DNA of 64,000 nt, taken from NCBI GenBank assembly GCA_001600495.1, contig BCKE01000017.1:450977-514976 (forward strand), in the 5' to 3' direction. The position numbers and the translations under genes were made by a program. This document shows positions 54,023 through 64,000 of this stretch, piece after piece (position 1 is the stretch's first letter; every line of letters starts with the position of its first letter). The notes under the pieces were generated by a model, which was not told the origin of the DNA, ran no database searches, and saw only the letters and a list, made by a program, of their open reading frames with translations. Origin of the DNA: Pilasporangium apinafurcum (taxonomy: Eukaryota > Oomycota > Peronosporomycetes > Pythiales > Pythiaceae).

Positions 54023-55702
54023 ATGGCCGCAGAGAAGGAGAAGGAAGGCGCAGCGTCACATGTACACAACCAATCGCAGAGCTTCTTCAATAATGAAGCA
54101 TTGAAGCTCCTAGACGATCGCAATCGCCGCGAGGTAGATTTCTTCAGCGAGTTAATCGATTCCTACCAGCAGCTACTCTTCCGCGGACAGGCGTCCATGT
54201 CGGTGTCATCTTCTTTGTCCACTAGTATGTATGCGTCCATGGACCCTCATGCGTCAAACAACGAGAGCGATAGTATCGCCCAAAAGTACCTCACTACGAT
54301 TCAGCACCTAGAGAAAGAAGTGAGTGACAAGAACGCGCAGCTGGCCGAGTATGCCGGGAACCAGTTGAAGTTGATGAACGAAAGCAAAGAACTCTATGCT
54401 GCAAGGGATCAGTGGGAGTTTCAGTTTCAATTTTTCACAAAGCGATTGGAAGAAGAGATGCTGCTTAATGAAGAGAAAGACCGTGCGATGAAGGAACTCG
54501 AAAGCTCGTTGCAGTTGCTAAGAGACGAGGTGGGTCGGCATCGTAGTTTGCTGGAAAAAGCTGAGCAGGACAACGAAGAGCTACGACAACGATATGCCGA
54601 TCTGGAAGAACAGCTGCTACAGAAGGATAAAATGATGAAAGAGTGGTTGACTGCGCATGAAGCAGGAAATCTTGCCAAAACTACTGGTGATATTGAATTA
54701 AGCAAGTCATCTATAACCAATAAATCCATGGCATCCCAGGAAATGGCTGAAAATATGAGTCGACTCTTTTTGGACTCGAGTGTCAAGCAGACCACGCGTC
54801 TAGTCACCCAAGTCGCACATTCTGTGCGTGCACATGCTACCGAAGTGAATTCCGTATGCTTCAACGCGTCAGGGAAGATCTTGTTTAGTGGCAGCAGCGA
54901 TGGTACCGTTCGCGCTTGGGATGCGTCTTCCTGTCGACCTATGGGGGAATATCGTGGTATTGGGACTGCTCACCCATTGCTCTGCGTTCGAGTCTCGGAA
55001 GATGGCCAATTGGTGCTCGGAACGGGTTGCGACCGCAAAAGCTTTATATGGCGCGTTGGCACTGGTCGAGTGTTTCAAACGCTCACGGGTCACAAAGGCA
55101 AAGTGTTGGCAGCAGAGTTTTCAATGACGACCCCAAATGAAGTTGTTACAGGATCCCAAGATCGGTCAATGCGTGTATGGGATATCACGAAAGGACGCAG
55201 TTTACAGAGTGTCAATTGTAAATCCAGTTGTAACGACATTGCCATGACCATTGGTGGTCAATTTGCGAGCGCTCATCAGGATGGTGTTGTGCGCTTTTGG
55301 GATACACGGAGCAAGACACTTATTAAAGAGATGGATGGGCTTCATCAAGGGCAAGTCACATCGGTAAGTTTTTCAGAGAACGGAAACCAGCTGTTAACGA
55401 ATTCTAGAGACCATACTTTGCATGTCATCGACCCACGCATGTACGAAAGCGTCCTGACATTCCAGAATTCAGGGTATCAGTGTGGTTTTGACTGGTGCAA
55501 TGCCTCCTTGAGCGCCAATGGCGTGTATGCGACAGCGGGCAGTTCGACTGGATCGGTATTTATCTGGAACACGCTAAAGGGCAAATTGGAAAAGGAGCTG
55601 CGCTTGGGTCATCAGGGTGCGGTTGCTTGTTGTGTGTGGCATCCTGATGGTGAAAGCATGGCATCATGCGATAAGAACGGCTTTTTGGTATTGTGGGAAT
55701 GA
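54023..55702 (+). CDS. ATG16: ATG16-like autophagy protein with C-terminal WD40 propeller
   Basis: A single exon encodes 559 residues. An N-terminal helix (QSFFNNEALKLLDDRNRREVD) is placed where ATG16 binds ATG5. Residues about 85-215 form a long coiled coil (LEKEVSDKNAQLAEYAG, KDRAMKELESSLQLLRDEV). Residues about 265-559 hold seven WD repeats (VNSVCFNASGKILFSGSSDG.., MRVWDITKGRSL, VRFWDTRSK, VFIWNTLKGKL, ending NGFLVLWE). The order fits ATG16L1, which joins ATG5-ATG12 to membranes and places LC3/ATG8 lipidation; the yeast protein has no WD part. No intron seen. The initiator ATG is preceded by A-rich sequence. Confidence 0.9.
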   Translation: MAAEKEKEGAASHVHNQSQSFFNNEALKLLDDRNRREVDFFSELIDSYQQLLFRGQASMSVSSSLSTSMYASMDPHASNNESDSIAQKYLTTIQHLEKEVSDKNAQLAEYAGNQLKLMNESKELYAARDQWEFQFQFFTKRLEEEMLLNEEKDRAMKELESSLQLLRDEVGRHRSLLEKAEQDNEELRQRYADLEEQLLQKDKMMKEWLTAHEAGNLAKTTGDIELSKSSITNKSMASQEMAENMSRLFLDSSVKQTTRLVTQVAHSVRAHATEVNSVCFNASGKILFSGSSDGTVRAWDASSCRPMGEYRGIGTAHPLLCVRVSEDGQLVLGTGCDRKSFIWRVGTGRVFQTLTGHKGKVLAAEFSMTTPNEVVTGSQDRSMRVWDITKGRSLQSVNCKSSCNDIAMTIGGQFASAHQDGVVRFWDTRSKTLIKEMDGLHQGQVTSVSFSENGNQLLTNSRDHTLHVIDPRMYESVLTFQNSGYQCGFDWCNASLSANGVYATAGSSTGSVFIWNTLKGKLEKELRLGHQGAVACCVWHPDGESMASCDKNGFLVLWE

Positions 55703-55804
55703 GGACAATGGAATAGGCCAAGAAAATATAAATGCAAAAGCCACCGGAATGTGGTAGTAATATATTGTGAGTTACTATGCCAAAATATGACACGTTATTC
55801 TTGC

Positions 55805-56415
55805 TTACTCCTTGAGTTCAAATGACGTTCCGCAGCCACAGCCTCCGACTGCACTGGGGTTGTTTACCACGACAAATGCACTGCGAATGAGTTCCTGTTC
55901 GTAATCGACCGTACTTCCACGAATGAATTCCAGTGATTCTTTATCAACGACCACTTTACCACCATTTTGCTCAAACACCCTATACATGCATCCCAACATT
56001 AAACATATCAAATATTGCAAAACATGTCATTCATAAGATGGATATTCTTCCCACGTACATGTCCTCTTCTTCGTCGGCGCCTTCCTTCTCGAATTCATAG
56101 ACGTACTTGAAACCGGAGCAGCCGCCGCCTTCTACTGCTACGCGCAGCATTAAGTCTGGTGTCTTCTGCTTCTCTGCTTCTTCTACTAGTTTCTGCACCC
56201 CACGTGCATCAAACAACCGTCACGTCATCGACAATCGTTGAGTATCAATGCCGTGTTTAACTAGTGCCCAGAGACTTTATACAAACCTTGGCAGCTAGAG
56301 GCGTGATAATGATATCCGGGAGGCCGGCATCATGTGTGATCTCTACTTGTGAGATCCATCGCGTCTGGAGCACCCGTGTTCGCTGGAAGCTTTGACGAAT
56401 GTGGCGCTGTAGCAT
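55805..56415 (-). CDS. ISCA2: Iron-sulfur cluster assembly protein ISCA2-like, mitochondrial
   Basis: Exons 56415-56287, 56192-56059 and 55979-55805 join in phase to 145 residues. The N-terminus [20 protein letters not shown] is Arg-rich and amphipathic, as for mitochondrial import. The A-type carrier core follows: [29 protein letters not shown] and the end [17 protein letters not shown] with the two clustered cysteines. The first Cys (GGCSGF) and the CxC pair are the three conserved ligand residues. ISCA2 acts with ISCA1 to make 4Fe-4S clusters in mitochondria. [18 protein letters not shown] separates it from ISCA1. Its 3' end faces ATG16, with about 100 bp between. Confidence 0.93.
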
Positions 56416-56696
56416 CACTAGTGAACGAATTGCTTCCTTCGTGCCAATCGAAAAATGAAGAGCTCACATGGACAACAACGGAATGATGACGGAGGGCGCT
56501 CTAATAGCAATATCGCTTTACTAAATAATAGCCAATTAAAAAATTTATTTGAATATTTATATCCAATCATTGTCCTTAATAACATAATACTACATAATAA
56601 GCAAAACAAATGCCTACCCCTATTACGTATTTTTGATAGTCCCGTGAATAACAGCAAATTGTTTCTAAATTTGGTACTTTCGTTGCTTCAAGCGCC

Positions 56697-59600
56697 ATGC
56701 CCATTTACTCATTTGCGCAAATGCAACCACCGGAAGATCAATCAATGAATGTGGCTGCAGAGAGACTGGCTGAGTGTTATCATGCCGTAATTGCACGAAA
56801 ACTGGAACGCGGGCGGATTAGTATACGTACCAAACAAGGTTATCAGCGGCTATGCGATCGATACCAACCAAGATTGTGTTTCCAACAGAACAGCTTATCC
56901 ACGACTAGAACAACAACTTCAACAACTACAAAGGAAATAACAGGAAGAGAGAACGTTCTACAGCAGACTAAGATGGAACCATTGGTACCAGATGCCGGTG
57001 TGATATACATGAACATGAGAGAAGGAGATCAGATGGCGCTTGAAGATGGAGAGAGTTTGTATCAACTTGTGGGAGTGTATTTTGATGTTCGCATCAAGCG
57101 ATTCATCAACGAGGTTTGTTGGCCGTTAGCACATTATCGTGGAAATGATGGCGCTCAAAGCCCTTCTTTGCGACAAAGCTCGGTATGTCCTGTTTATTTG
57201 CTTACTTGGCTGTCCATAATGACTGATTGAATTTCTGTGTCATAGGTCCCAGAATGGCAAGAGCTAGAACAGGAGAAATACATTGCCTTGACTGTCCAAG
57301 TGCTGCTGTGGCTATTTCCAGGGTTGCCTGTGTATGAAGCGCAACAATTGACAGATTGGGATTGGCAGAAAGACTGTGAGTTTGATGCTTACGGGAATTA
57401 TGGACTCAGTTATGAAGCATTCACGGTCTCTTTAATTGATCTCGCTGTTGCGTGCACGGTGAGTAATTCAAGAGGGCTATGCAAACTACTAGTAATCTCA
57501 CTCTTCTACAATGACGCGCATGTAACGACTTCATCATGAGTGGTACAGGATGGTACAGTTGATCAATGTCTGGAGTTCCTTCAACTCATAGCCAAACACG
57601 TTCAGAAATTAGTTCCTACATTAGACATTCTACCGCAAACGAATGTGCTGGATGAAGGAGAATCCAGTATTTCATCGCGAAACCCACGTCCAGATAAACA
57701 CACGAAGGATATACGGTGGAACACAATCGCAATGCAACAATTGTATCCCTGTCAATTAAGTACAAAGCCTCAATACTTTGAGTTCAAGGTAGGTACAACA
57801 ACTTTTTCTTACTATATTTTGCATTCATGCAACCAAATAGTAATGCATAAAGACTGATTTGTCACGACTACCATGCATATATTAGGTTAATAAATCCAGA
57901 GCACCATTTGCTATGATGATACTCGCCGACAGCGAACAGTAGGCATTGCGATTTTCTTTGCATTTAACCATGGATGCAAGAGTTCTCATATCGAACCAGT
58001 TTTCAATCGTATCTTGTGGCAGGCTGATCGAGTTGCAACTTTCTACAAATGCAAAGTTGTTAATTCGCGAACACGATAGCCGTACCAGCATCCGTCGTCG
58101 GACGATTGCATTGAAAGCGCATTTTATTGAGCTGGAAAAGCAAAACCTGTGGACATACCGTGACGTGGGGGCTCGTCCCTCGTTGTTGTTGATTCCGTGT
58201 GAGTGCATCAATCGGCGCGTGCAATCTCTTTACGGATGTCTGCGACTCTTGGACGGTTATGAACAAAGACTGCAGAAGAATGAGGACGGAATATCTGGTA
58301 TGTCTGTCAATGACACTCCTAGAAGAGAAAGCAATACGAAGATGAGTGGCACGACCAATTCGCGCTATGAATCGATTCCGCTACCTGTTCGTCCAATTCT
58401 AACGCTTTTTACAAATGTCCAAGACCCGATACTGCTACCATTTGGCGCAGATAGTAGTATATGCGGCCGCATTGAACGCCAATCCAGTAAGCTTTTTACA
58501 ATGGATCACAGACAAAGAACAGAAGCGTTTGTGATCAAATTGAAGACATCACTTATTCAGAACACAATTGCAGGTGGAGGAGCAGGAGCAGCAACTGTGT
58601 TAGGTGTCGACTCGGATTCGAAATTGTTGTCATTGCCGTTAAAGAGAGATAGTGCAGCAACGCCGCATTCCTTTGTGTTTATTGTGAAATCAGACGAAGA
58701 ATTGGCTGTGGATTCATGCGACACAGCAGTAAGAAGAGAAGAGGTGACGGTTCCGCGGCAATGGTTTGCATCCATCTGGTTCGTTCTGCAATTTTAATCC
58801 CATTTTCTACACTAACGAAGAAATTTTCACATCTAACGTCTATGATTTCTGCCGATTATTGGTCATCTAGTGGAGCAGACGAGTCAAAAACAATACCCAT
58901 TGAGTTCGCATCTGATGCTATCGATCCATTACTTAATACCGAAGGTTGTAGTGACGACAAAACTACTCCCAGTAATGATCGCAATGCTAGGTCCAATCTC
59001 AGCGGTATTCCATTATCGATGCCTCGGAGCGCTGCCGGTCTTTATTATATGTTCATCTTTTCACTTCACGGTTTTTACTATGAAATGTCGTATGAGAAAA
59101 TGGATGGAGCAATTTCTGTACAAACTGAGGTGCAAGTCGATGGTCTCACAATGCCACCAGCACAAACTCTGTCCATGTGTAACAATGATCGTCAAGATGA
59201 GCCCCTAACCGTTGTCGATGCGGATAGTACTGATGAGCAACACATTAACATATCAAAAGAGCTTCATCAAAACAATATACGAAGTATAGCAAGTAGCGCC
59301 TCTCTCCTGCAAAGATTGTTGCTACTTCATAAGAAGCAGCAAAGGAATGCAACCGCACAGCCTCTACCGGACCTTCTCATCGGAAATAAAGTCCATACAA
59401 TGAAGTCGATATCAGCTGCTGCCACTTTAAAGGCAAAGGTTTGTTATATCCAGTTGAAATCTGCTGGCGTCTTCAATCTCGTTTAACTATTGGCCGTCAT
59501 ACTTTATTTCGTTAGTTTCTTCGCGCACGAGCATTAGAAAGGCAGACGCGACTTATTCAGAACGAAGAAGCACGACGAACTAAGGCCATGACTGCTTTAA

Positions 59601-61165
59601 CACAATCTCAAGGAAGACGATCAACGAAAGCCATTTTAGAAAGATCAGATCAAGAAAACGATGACATTTCTAGTACAACAACACCCAGGCCATCCGATAC
59701 TGAAACTCGTGCCAACCTGTTATCTACTTTTTTTCAAGAAATGGCAATTTATCAACCCACCAAACAGGATCTTGCTGAAATTGCATCTGAACAGGCTATT
59801 CATGATGCGAAAGAAGCAACGCTTCTCAATCACTTCGGAGACCTGTTTGATGCTGACATATGCTTGCAAAATATGCTGGATGTGGAGAAGTGGGCTCCAG
59901 AAGAGGATAAGGTTATAAACCGGAAGCTATCCGTAATGGAACGTACGTGTATGCACTCCAGTAATCGTGGACAATTACAAGTGAAGTCTGATGGGTTGAA
60001 ACGCTCCTCAGAAGATTACCAAAGCACAGCGAAGTATATTGAACAGCTAATGGAAGAGGTAGCAGCTGAAGAAACACAAAAGCGCCAAGCGATGGAACAG
60101 CACACAATCGCAGTGAGCCAACACAATACAGAGCAAATGGTTGAATCTTGGCGTTATGCTCAACAGAGGGTCAATCCATACTGCACCATAGACACAATAT
60201 TCGAGGATCGCCTCGCAAAATCAGAAGTAATACGCCGACCAGAATGGATGAAATCAAAGTACATTCAACCCGCTGGAATTCGGCAACGCCAGACTGCATC
60301 TAATACCTCAGAGAAACCGCCATTTATCACTCAAAGGCACACATTTAGCGCAGAAGAGCAATTGCTTCCTTGGCACGCTGTGTGGACAATTTCTAGTATC
60401 GACACTCGGAAGAATCATCATGACACTGAATCTTCTAGTAATCTGAACCTTAACGCTAGCGACAAAATTGTTGTTCCAGAGCGTCCCAGGAAAGCTCCTC
60501 TACGACCAGCGTTTGAACGACCTCGGACAGCAATCACTTCATTTGACAAAGAAACTGCATCACGATCAGCCTCGTTCGCGCTTGCGAATACCCGACGAAT
60601 ACGCAGCGCAGCTGCTCGGGCTAGCACTCAACTTCCAATTCAAGGTATCACTACCGATGAAGCAAAAACCTGTGTCTATCGAACAGTATCGACAGATTCG
60701 CCGAAAATTGTGTTAATGGGTGAGCAACGCTCGTGCGACACTGAACATAGAAGTACCAACGATCCTGAAATGGATAAGTTGCAGTCTATTTCTGCTGGTA
60801 CATGCCAGGATTCCCGCGAGGGTCATGAAGCGAAAAGACCCTCATACGATGATAGTGCTTTTCTTTATGTAGCCTCTGAGCCGCAACGTTTGGACGAGAT
60901 GCTGCAACCAGATGATTGTGTGGTTACCTATGCAGGCAGAGATTCTCAGGCATCACCTCGCTGCAATGCAAAGCTATCTGACTCTACTACTGAATTATTT
61001 GACACCCGTAATGACTTAGACTGCAGCGAAGTGAACAACAAGAAGAGAATAACCAAGAAGCTAACCAAGAAAAAACGTACTGACCAAGAAAAGCGGCACA
61101 ATCAACGCGTTAAGGAACTACTCGCTGCGACATCAATGGTGAAAGACCTGGAAGGTAATGAATGA
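56697..61165 (+). CDS. Large unrecognised multi-exon protein
   Basis: Coding stretches follow each other with short introns: about 56697-57185 (MPIYSFAQMQPPED..), 57247-57460, about 57547-57789, about 57887-57937, about 57980-58784, about 58821-59437 and about 59513-61165. Phase-consistent joins include FEFK-VNKSRAPF, ADSEQ-VLISNQF, SIWF-KFSHLTS and TLKAK-FLRARALERQTR. The product is near 1350 residues. Parts look folded (VPEWQELEQEKYIALTVQ, GLYYMFIFSLHGFYYEM) and the C-terminal 500 residues are charged and helical, ending with a very basic KKRITKKLTKKKRTD. No catalytic motif is recognised. One gene or two fused by my joins are both possible. Function unknown. Confidence 0.5.
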
Positions 61166-61286
61166 GACGAGTGCCCAAGCCCATACAATATAGAAAAGTT
61201 ATCAGCGCTGAGAATGCATAGCAACGCCCACCTTTAGAACGACGCAGATTGTTCACCAATCTATTCTGTCATAAACAACGGATTAG

Positions 61287-61433
61287 ATGTTGCTGCTCTC
61301 TGTTCCCCGAATGAAGATGCTCATATTTGTCTTCGGTGTATTAGGATTTGGGTGTTCAGTGGTCATCGTTGCAATCATATACGCTTATTACTACAAAGAT
61401 GTTCAAGCAATATTGCTAGCGAAATTCGACTAA
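61287..61433 (+). CDS. Candidate 48-residue single-pass membrane peptide
   Basis: A short ORF starting at an in-frame ATG directly after a stop (61284) encodes MLLLSVPRMKMLIFVFGVLG and then a hydrophobic run of about 25 residues (VVIVAIIYAYYY) with a charged tail (KDVQAILLAKFD). The composition is that of a small integral membrane protein or the exon of one. No family match. It could also be the N-terminal exon of the next ORF. Confidence 0.35.
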   Translation: MLLLSVPRMKMLIFVFGVLGFGCSVVIVAIIYAYYYKDVQAILLAKFD

Positions 61434-61559
61434 AACTTTTCCAGCCTCCAAGAGCATCTATTGGCGTCATGCCTTGTCGACCTAATGCAATGGAAATCCG
61501 CGCTGTCCACCCCAGTGCTAAACCTGCGAGTGTAATTTTTATGGTTACTCAACATCGAT

Positions 61560-61958
61560 ATGGTCAGCCTGTCCGCGAAAGAGGAGCTTCGCTTCTACAA
61601 AAAACGTATCATACTCATCATACTTGCGATCTTGATCGATTATACTACGATTGTGTACAAGCTGTGCTATGACGACGAAACGAAAGCTGTATTCGTGTCC
61701 CGTGTGATCTGGACCGACCAGATTCTCGAAACGCAACGCTTTGAAATGCCCACAAGTATGACGGCTCTACAATGTATCATTACGACCTTTGGAAAGAAGC
61801 GGGTTGCTCGTCTACGAGTTTGCATCGAGTACAAACGACGACGTAGTGTTTCTCCACAGACAACTGTAGTACTTCAGTCCATACTGCATATCTTCGCTCC
61901 GTGCGATAAAGCCGAAACCAGCCTAGCTGCGATTGGCCTCCTTGTAGGTTACGAATAG
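61560..61958 (+). CDS. Small membrane-associated protein, unrecognised
   Basis: An open frame of 132 residues (MVSLSAKEELRFYKKR..) with a hydrophobic segment at residues 17-37 (IILIILAILIDYTTIVYKL) flanked by basic residues, so probably one membrane pass. The C-terminal part is basic (KKRVARLRVCIEYKRRR) and then hydrophobic (SLAAIGLLVGYE). It lies about 130 bp downstream of the small peptide at 61287, on the same strand, so the two could be exons of one gene. No domain recognised. Confidence 0.4.
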   Translation: MVSLSAKEELRFYKKRIILIILAILIDYTTIVYKLCYDDETKAVFVSRVIWTDQILETQRFEMPTSMTALQCIITTFGKKRVARLRVCIEYKRRRSVSPQTTVVLQSILHIFAPCDKAETSLAAIGLLVGYE

Positions 61959-62804
61959 ACAGTGTAAGTGTGCGAAGCAGCTGTAATATCATCGCATCGA
62001 TTGCAATAATTACCCTTCCATGTTCTGTGTACGATAGCGCGATAGCAGTGGGTGTGATAAGTCGATTGTGATCAACGGCTGTGCAGCTTTAGGCTGGTAC
62101 TGCCACGTAGCGAATTTGGGTGTCTGCAACTTATTACAAAGGGCACCGAGAATGCCACCCCGAGCAATAATGCGGGAACTCCTCAGTTATGAGACGTGAA
62201 GATCCAGCTATCATCTAGCCACTGCGAGTAAAAACATACTCTACAGCACCAGACAATACATTTTCTCTTCCCTCCCACCTACGTTCTCTCTCTGCAAAAG
62301 ACAGGTGGTTGAGCCTGACGATGTAGCTGACACTGGAGAAGCAGAAGGATGTTTCTGGATGCGTTGTTGTCGCAGTCCACAGGCATACCATGGCAACGTC
62401 ATTGTCCTCACGACTATACTATAGTAAAAAAGGCGACATTCTCGATGCCCTTTGTTTTAAATATAGCCCATGCACCAACGCGCTTGCAATCGAATGCCTA
62501 TGTGATGATTTCAACAGCAGTTAATCTCCTCATCTTACCATGTGTAGGTCCGCACGTCTCCATGCTGGGCAAATGAGGTTCAAGCAAATTATTGTACAGA
62601 GCAATACGGCAATGAAAAGATCACATGCAAGGTCACAAGCAAATTTCACAATAAATACAAGATAGCAATAGTAGAAAAGCAGACGCTATCGAATCCATTG
62701 ATCAATTTGTGTATTGATTGATCCTGCGGAGTAGTACATATCGTCGCTACGGGAAGCGGTGCAGTCACCACCATATTCATTTTTTGCCAATCCATTCCAT
62801 CGTC
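61959..62804. other. Intergenic, no supported gene
   Basis: About 850 bp. A plus ORF at 62349-62576 is unsupported. No RNA gene or repeat seen. Confidence 0.4.
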
Positions 62805-63454
62805 TTAAAGTGCCGAGGATGATGATGGCGTACTCGGTTCTACTTCCACGATCGCTTCGATCTCCACACACACATTTAATGGCAGTGCGTTCGTACCAAC
62901 CGCCGATCGCGCGTGTTTGCCCTTGTCCCCAAAGATCTTGGCGATGGTATCCGACGCACCGTTGATCACTGCTGGTTGCCCCGCAAAACCATCAACACAA
63001 TTGACAAACCCTGTGAGCTTCACCACGCGCTTGATGTGATCCAATTCTCCACAGAGCTCCTCTGTGGTCAAGCATAGATATTAGACAATTAAAGAAAGCA
63101 GTCACTCCTTACAAAAACATGCACACGTACTCTTCAACGTAGCGAGCAGACTGAGCACCACACGGTGCGCAGCGGCGTAACCCTCTTCCGTCGTCAAATC
63201 CTGGCCGATCTTTCCCACGATGAAGCTTCCATCAGCATTCTGCGCCACGTGACCCGCTACAATACCAATTCGCATCAGTGATTTATACACATCATTTCAC
63301 TGCCTTATGGGTAAAGAGAAATGCATAAACGAGCAGGCATACCAGTGAAAATATAGTTGCCTGTGCGCACGACGTTGACGTACGTGCCCGCGGGCGAGCC
63401 AGGCGCCGGTAATTCGTAGCCAAGTTCGCTCAATCGCTCGTCAATCTTGCCCAT
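62805..63454 (-). CDS. RidA/YjgF/UK114-family protein
   Basis: Exons 63454-63343, 63256-63131 and 63061-62805 join in phase to 164 residues. MGKIDERLSELGYELPAPGSP is the usual start of the longer RidA-like subfamily. Core motifs: GTYVNVVRTGNYIFTAGHVA, GKIGQDLTTEEGYAAAHR, KRVVKLTGFVNCVDGF and the end GKHARSAVGTNALPLNVCVEIEA. RidA enzymes hydrolyse reactive enamine or imine intermediates made by PLP enzymes. The Arg in the ARSAVG motif that holds the substrate carboxylate is kept. Members with this start (bacterial and eukaryotic) are not the archetypal RidA clade, so the substrate is unsettled. No targeting peptide is obvious. Confidence 0.88.
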
Positions 63455-64000
63455 GTTATCTTTGTGGTTTTGATTGGACAAACATAAGAAGATCTGATGG
63501 CCGGGAAAGGATTGGCGTGGTACCACATTAAATCAGGATGCTTGTCTTAGTTTTACAAAGTGGTGTGTCATCATGATGCCCAGCTTTTGTTGCGCATCGA
63601 TGACATTAATTCAGTAGGAGGTGGCTACATTTGACTTAATTTCTAAAAGTGTAGTTTTGGGGTCCTATTTTTGGGAAGAGTGCTGCGGAGATGACCTATT
63701 TTGGAAGTTCATATTCTAGCACTGTGTTGTTCTGATTTTGTGCCATGGAGGCTAGCCTCAAACTTGATCATCTTCTGCATCTGATCCTAGCTTCAATGGA
63801 TGCTATACATTGATGGTCTCATATCTCGCGCTAAAAAGGAGCCTTGCCTCTGAAAACAATACGCGGATATTGTGATTCTGACTATTTTGATTGATTGTTC
63901 TTCAGTGGTATATGTTTTTTTGCTTTAGGAACCCAAGCAAAGACGGTGATAACGTCTTCACAAATCGGGCATTTCTCGAGATAAACTCTCAAAGATACAC
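63455..64000. other. Window end, no supported gene
   Basis: About 550 bp of A+T-rich sequence upstream of the RidA gene. No ORF over 60 codons other than the 5' leader frame of that gene. Confidence 0.4.

Noticed and set aside
1-64000. tRNA, rRNA, CRISPR and LTR signals
   Set aside because: No B-box-like GTTCGA cluster with a cloverleaf, no rRNA core sequence, no regularly spaced direct repeats and no long paired direct repeats were seen by eye.

Overview
The window looks like nuclear DNA from an oomycete, i.e. a stramenopile water mould. The protein set (HRD1, GET3, YJU2, ATG16, ALAS, ISCA2, a meiotic HORMA protein, a WDR93-like protein) is eukaryotic. Genes are close together on both strands, introns are short with GT..AG borders, and several architectures (PDZ-like module fused to a CaM kinase or to a DUSP domain, triple CW protein) are of the protist kind. 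White rusts (Albugo) would fit the compactness, but the genus is a guess. One N is present near 32387. I saw no rRNA, tRNA, CRISPR or bacterial-type operon.

Layout. 1-4109: two tandem secreted cysteine-rich/mucin-like genes (-), the first cut by the window edge, with a TnpB/Fanzor2 relic between them. 4602-7330: a weak exon (-), then an 11-exon HOP1/HORMAD-type meiotic gene (+) that is only visible after splicing. 7500-9030: a decayed Fanzor1-like element (-). 9058-13579: HRD1 ubiquitin ligase and a coiled-coil gene. 14078-20609: a short-chain dehydrogenase (SDR), a PDZ-PDZ-DUSP gene, a methyltransferase-like gene (-), an unknown gene and a second SDR (-). 21173-31854: a large PHD/triple-CW chromatin reader, a WD-repeat flagellar candidate (-) and a large unknown protein. 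32316-36842: a third SDR, a second PDZ-PDZ-DUSP gene (-) and a PDZ-CaM kinase (-). 37195-42394: a trihelix-like gene, MCTS1, an unknown Ser-rich protein (-) and the best-preserved Fanzor2 relic. 42599-50193: ALAS (-), YJU2, GET3 (-), mitochondrial bS21 and argininosuccinate lyase (-). 50800-63454: an NSUN-type RNA methyltransferase, a third Fanzor2 remnant, ATG16, ISCA2 (-), a large unknown gene, small membrane proteins and a RidA-family gene (-).

Most genes are unrelated housekeeping genes. Two themes stand out. First, SDR and PDZ-DUSP genes occur as neighbours at two places about 18 kb apart, which suggests duplication of a gene pair, and the same PDZ-like module also sits on a CaM kinase beside the second pair. 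Second, relics of both eukaryotic TnpB lineages (Fanzor1-like and Fanzor2-like) lie in one 64 kb window. The Fanzor2 copies share a structured 3' end that could be the remnant of a guide-RNA scaffold. All exon joins were made by hand from reading-frame phase and GT..AG borders and need transcript support.
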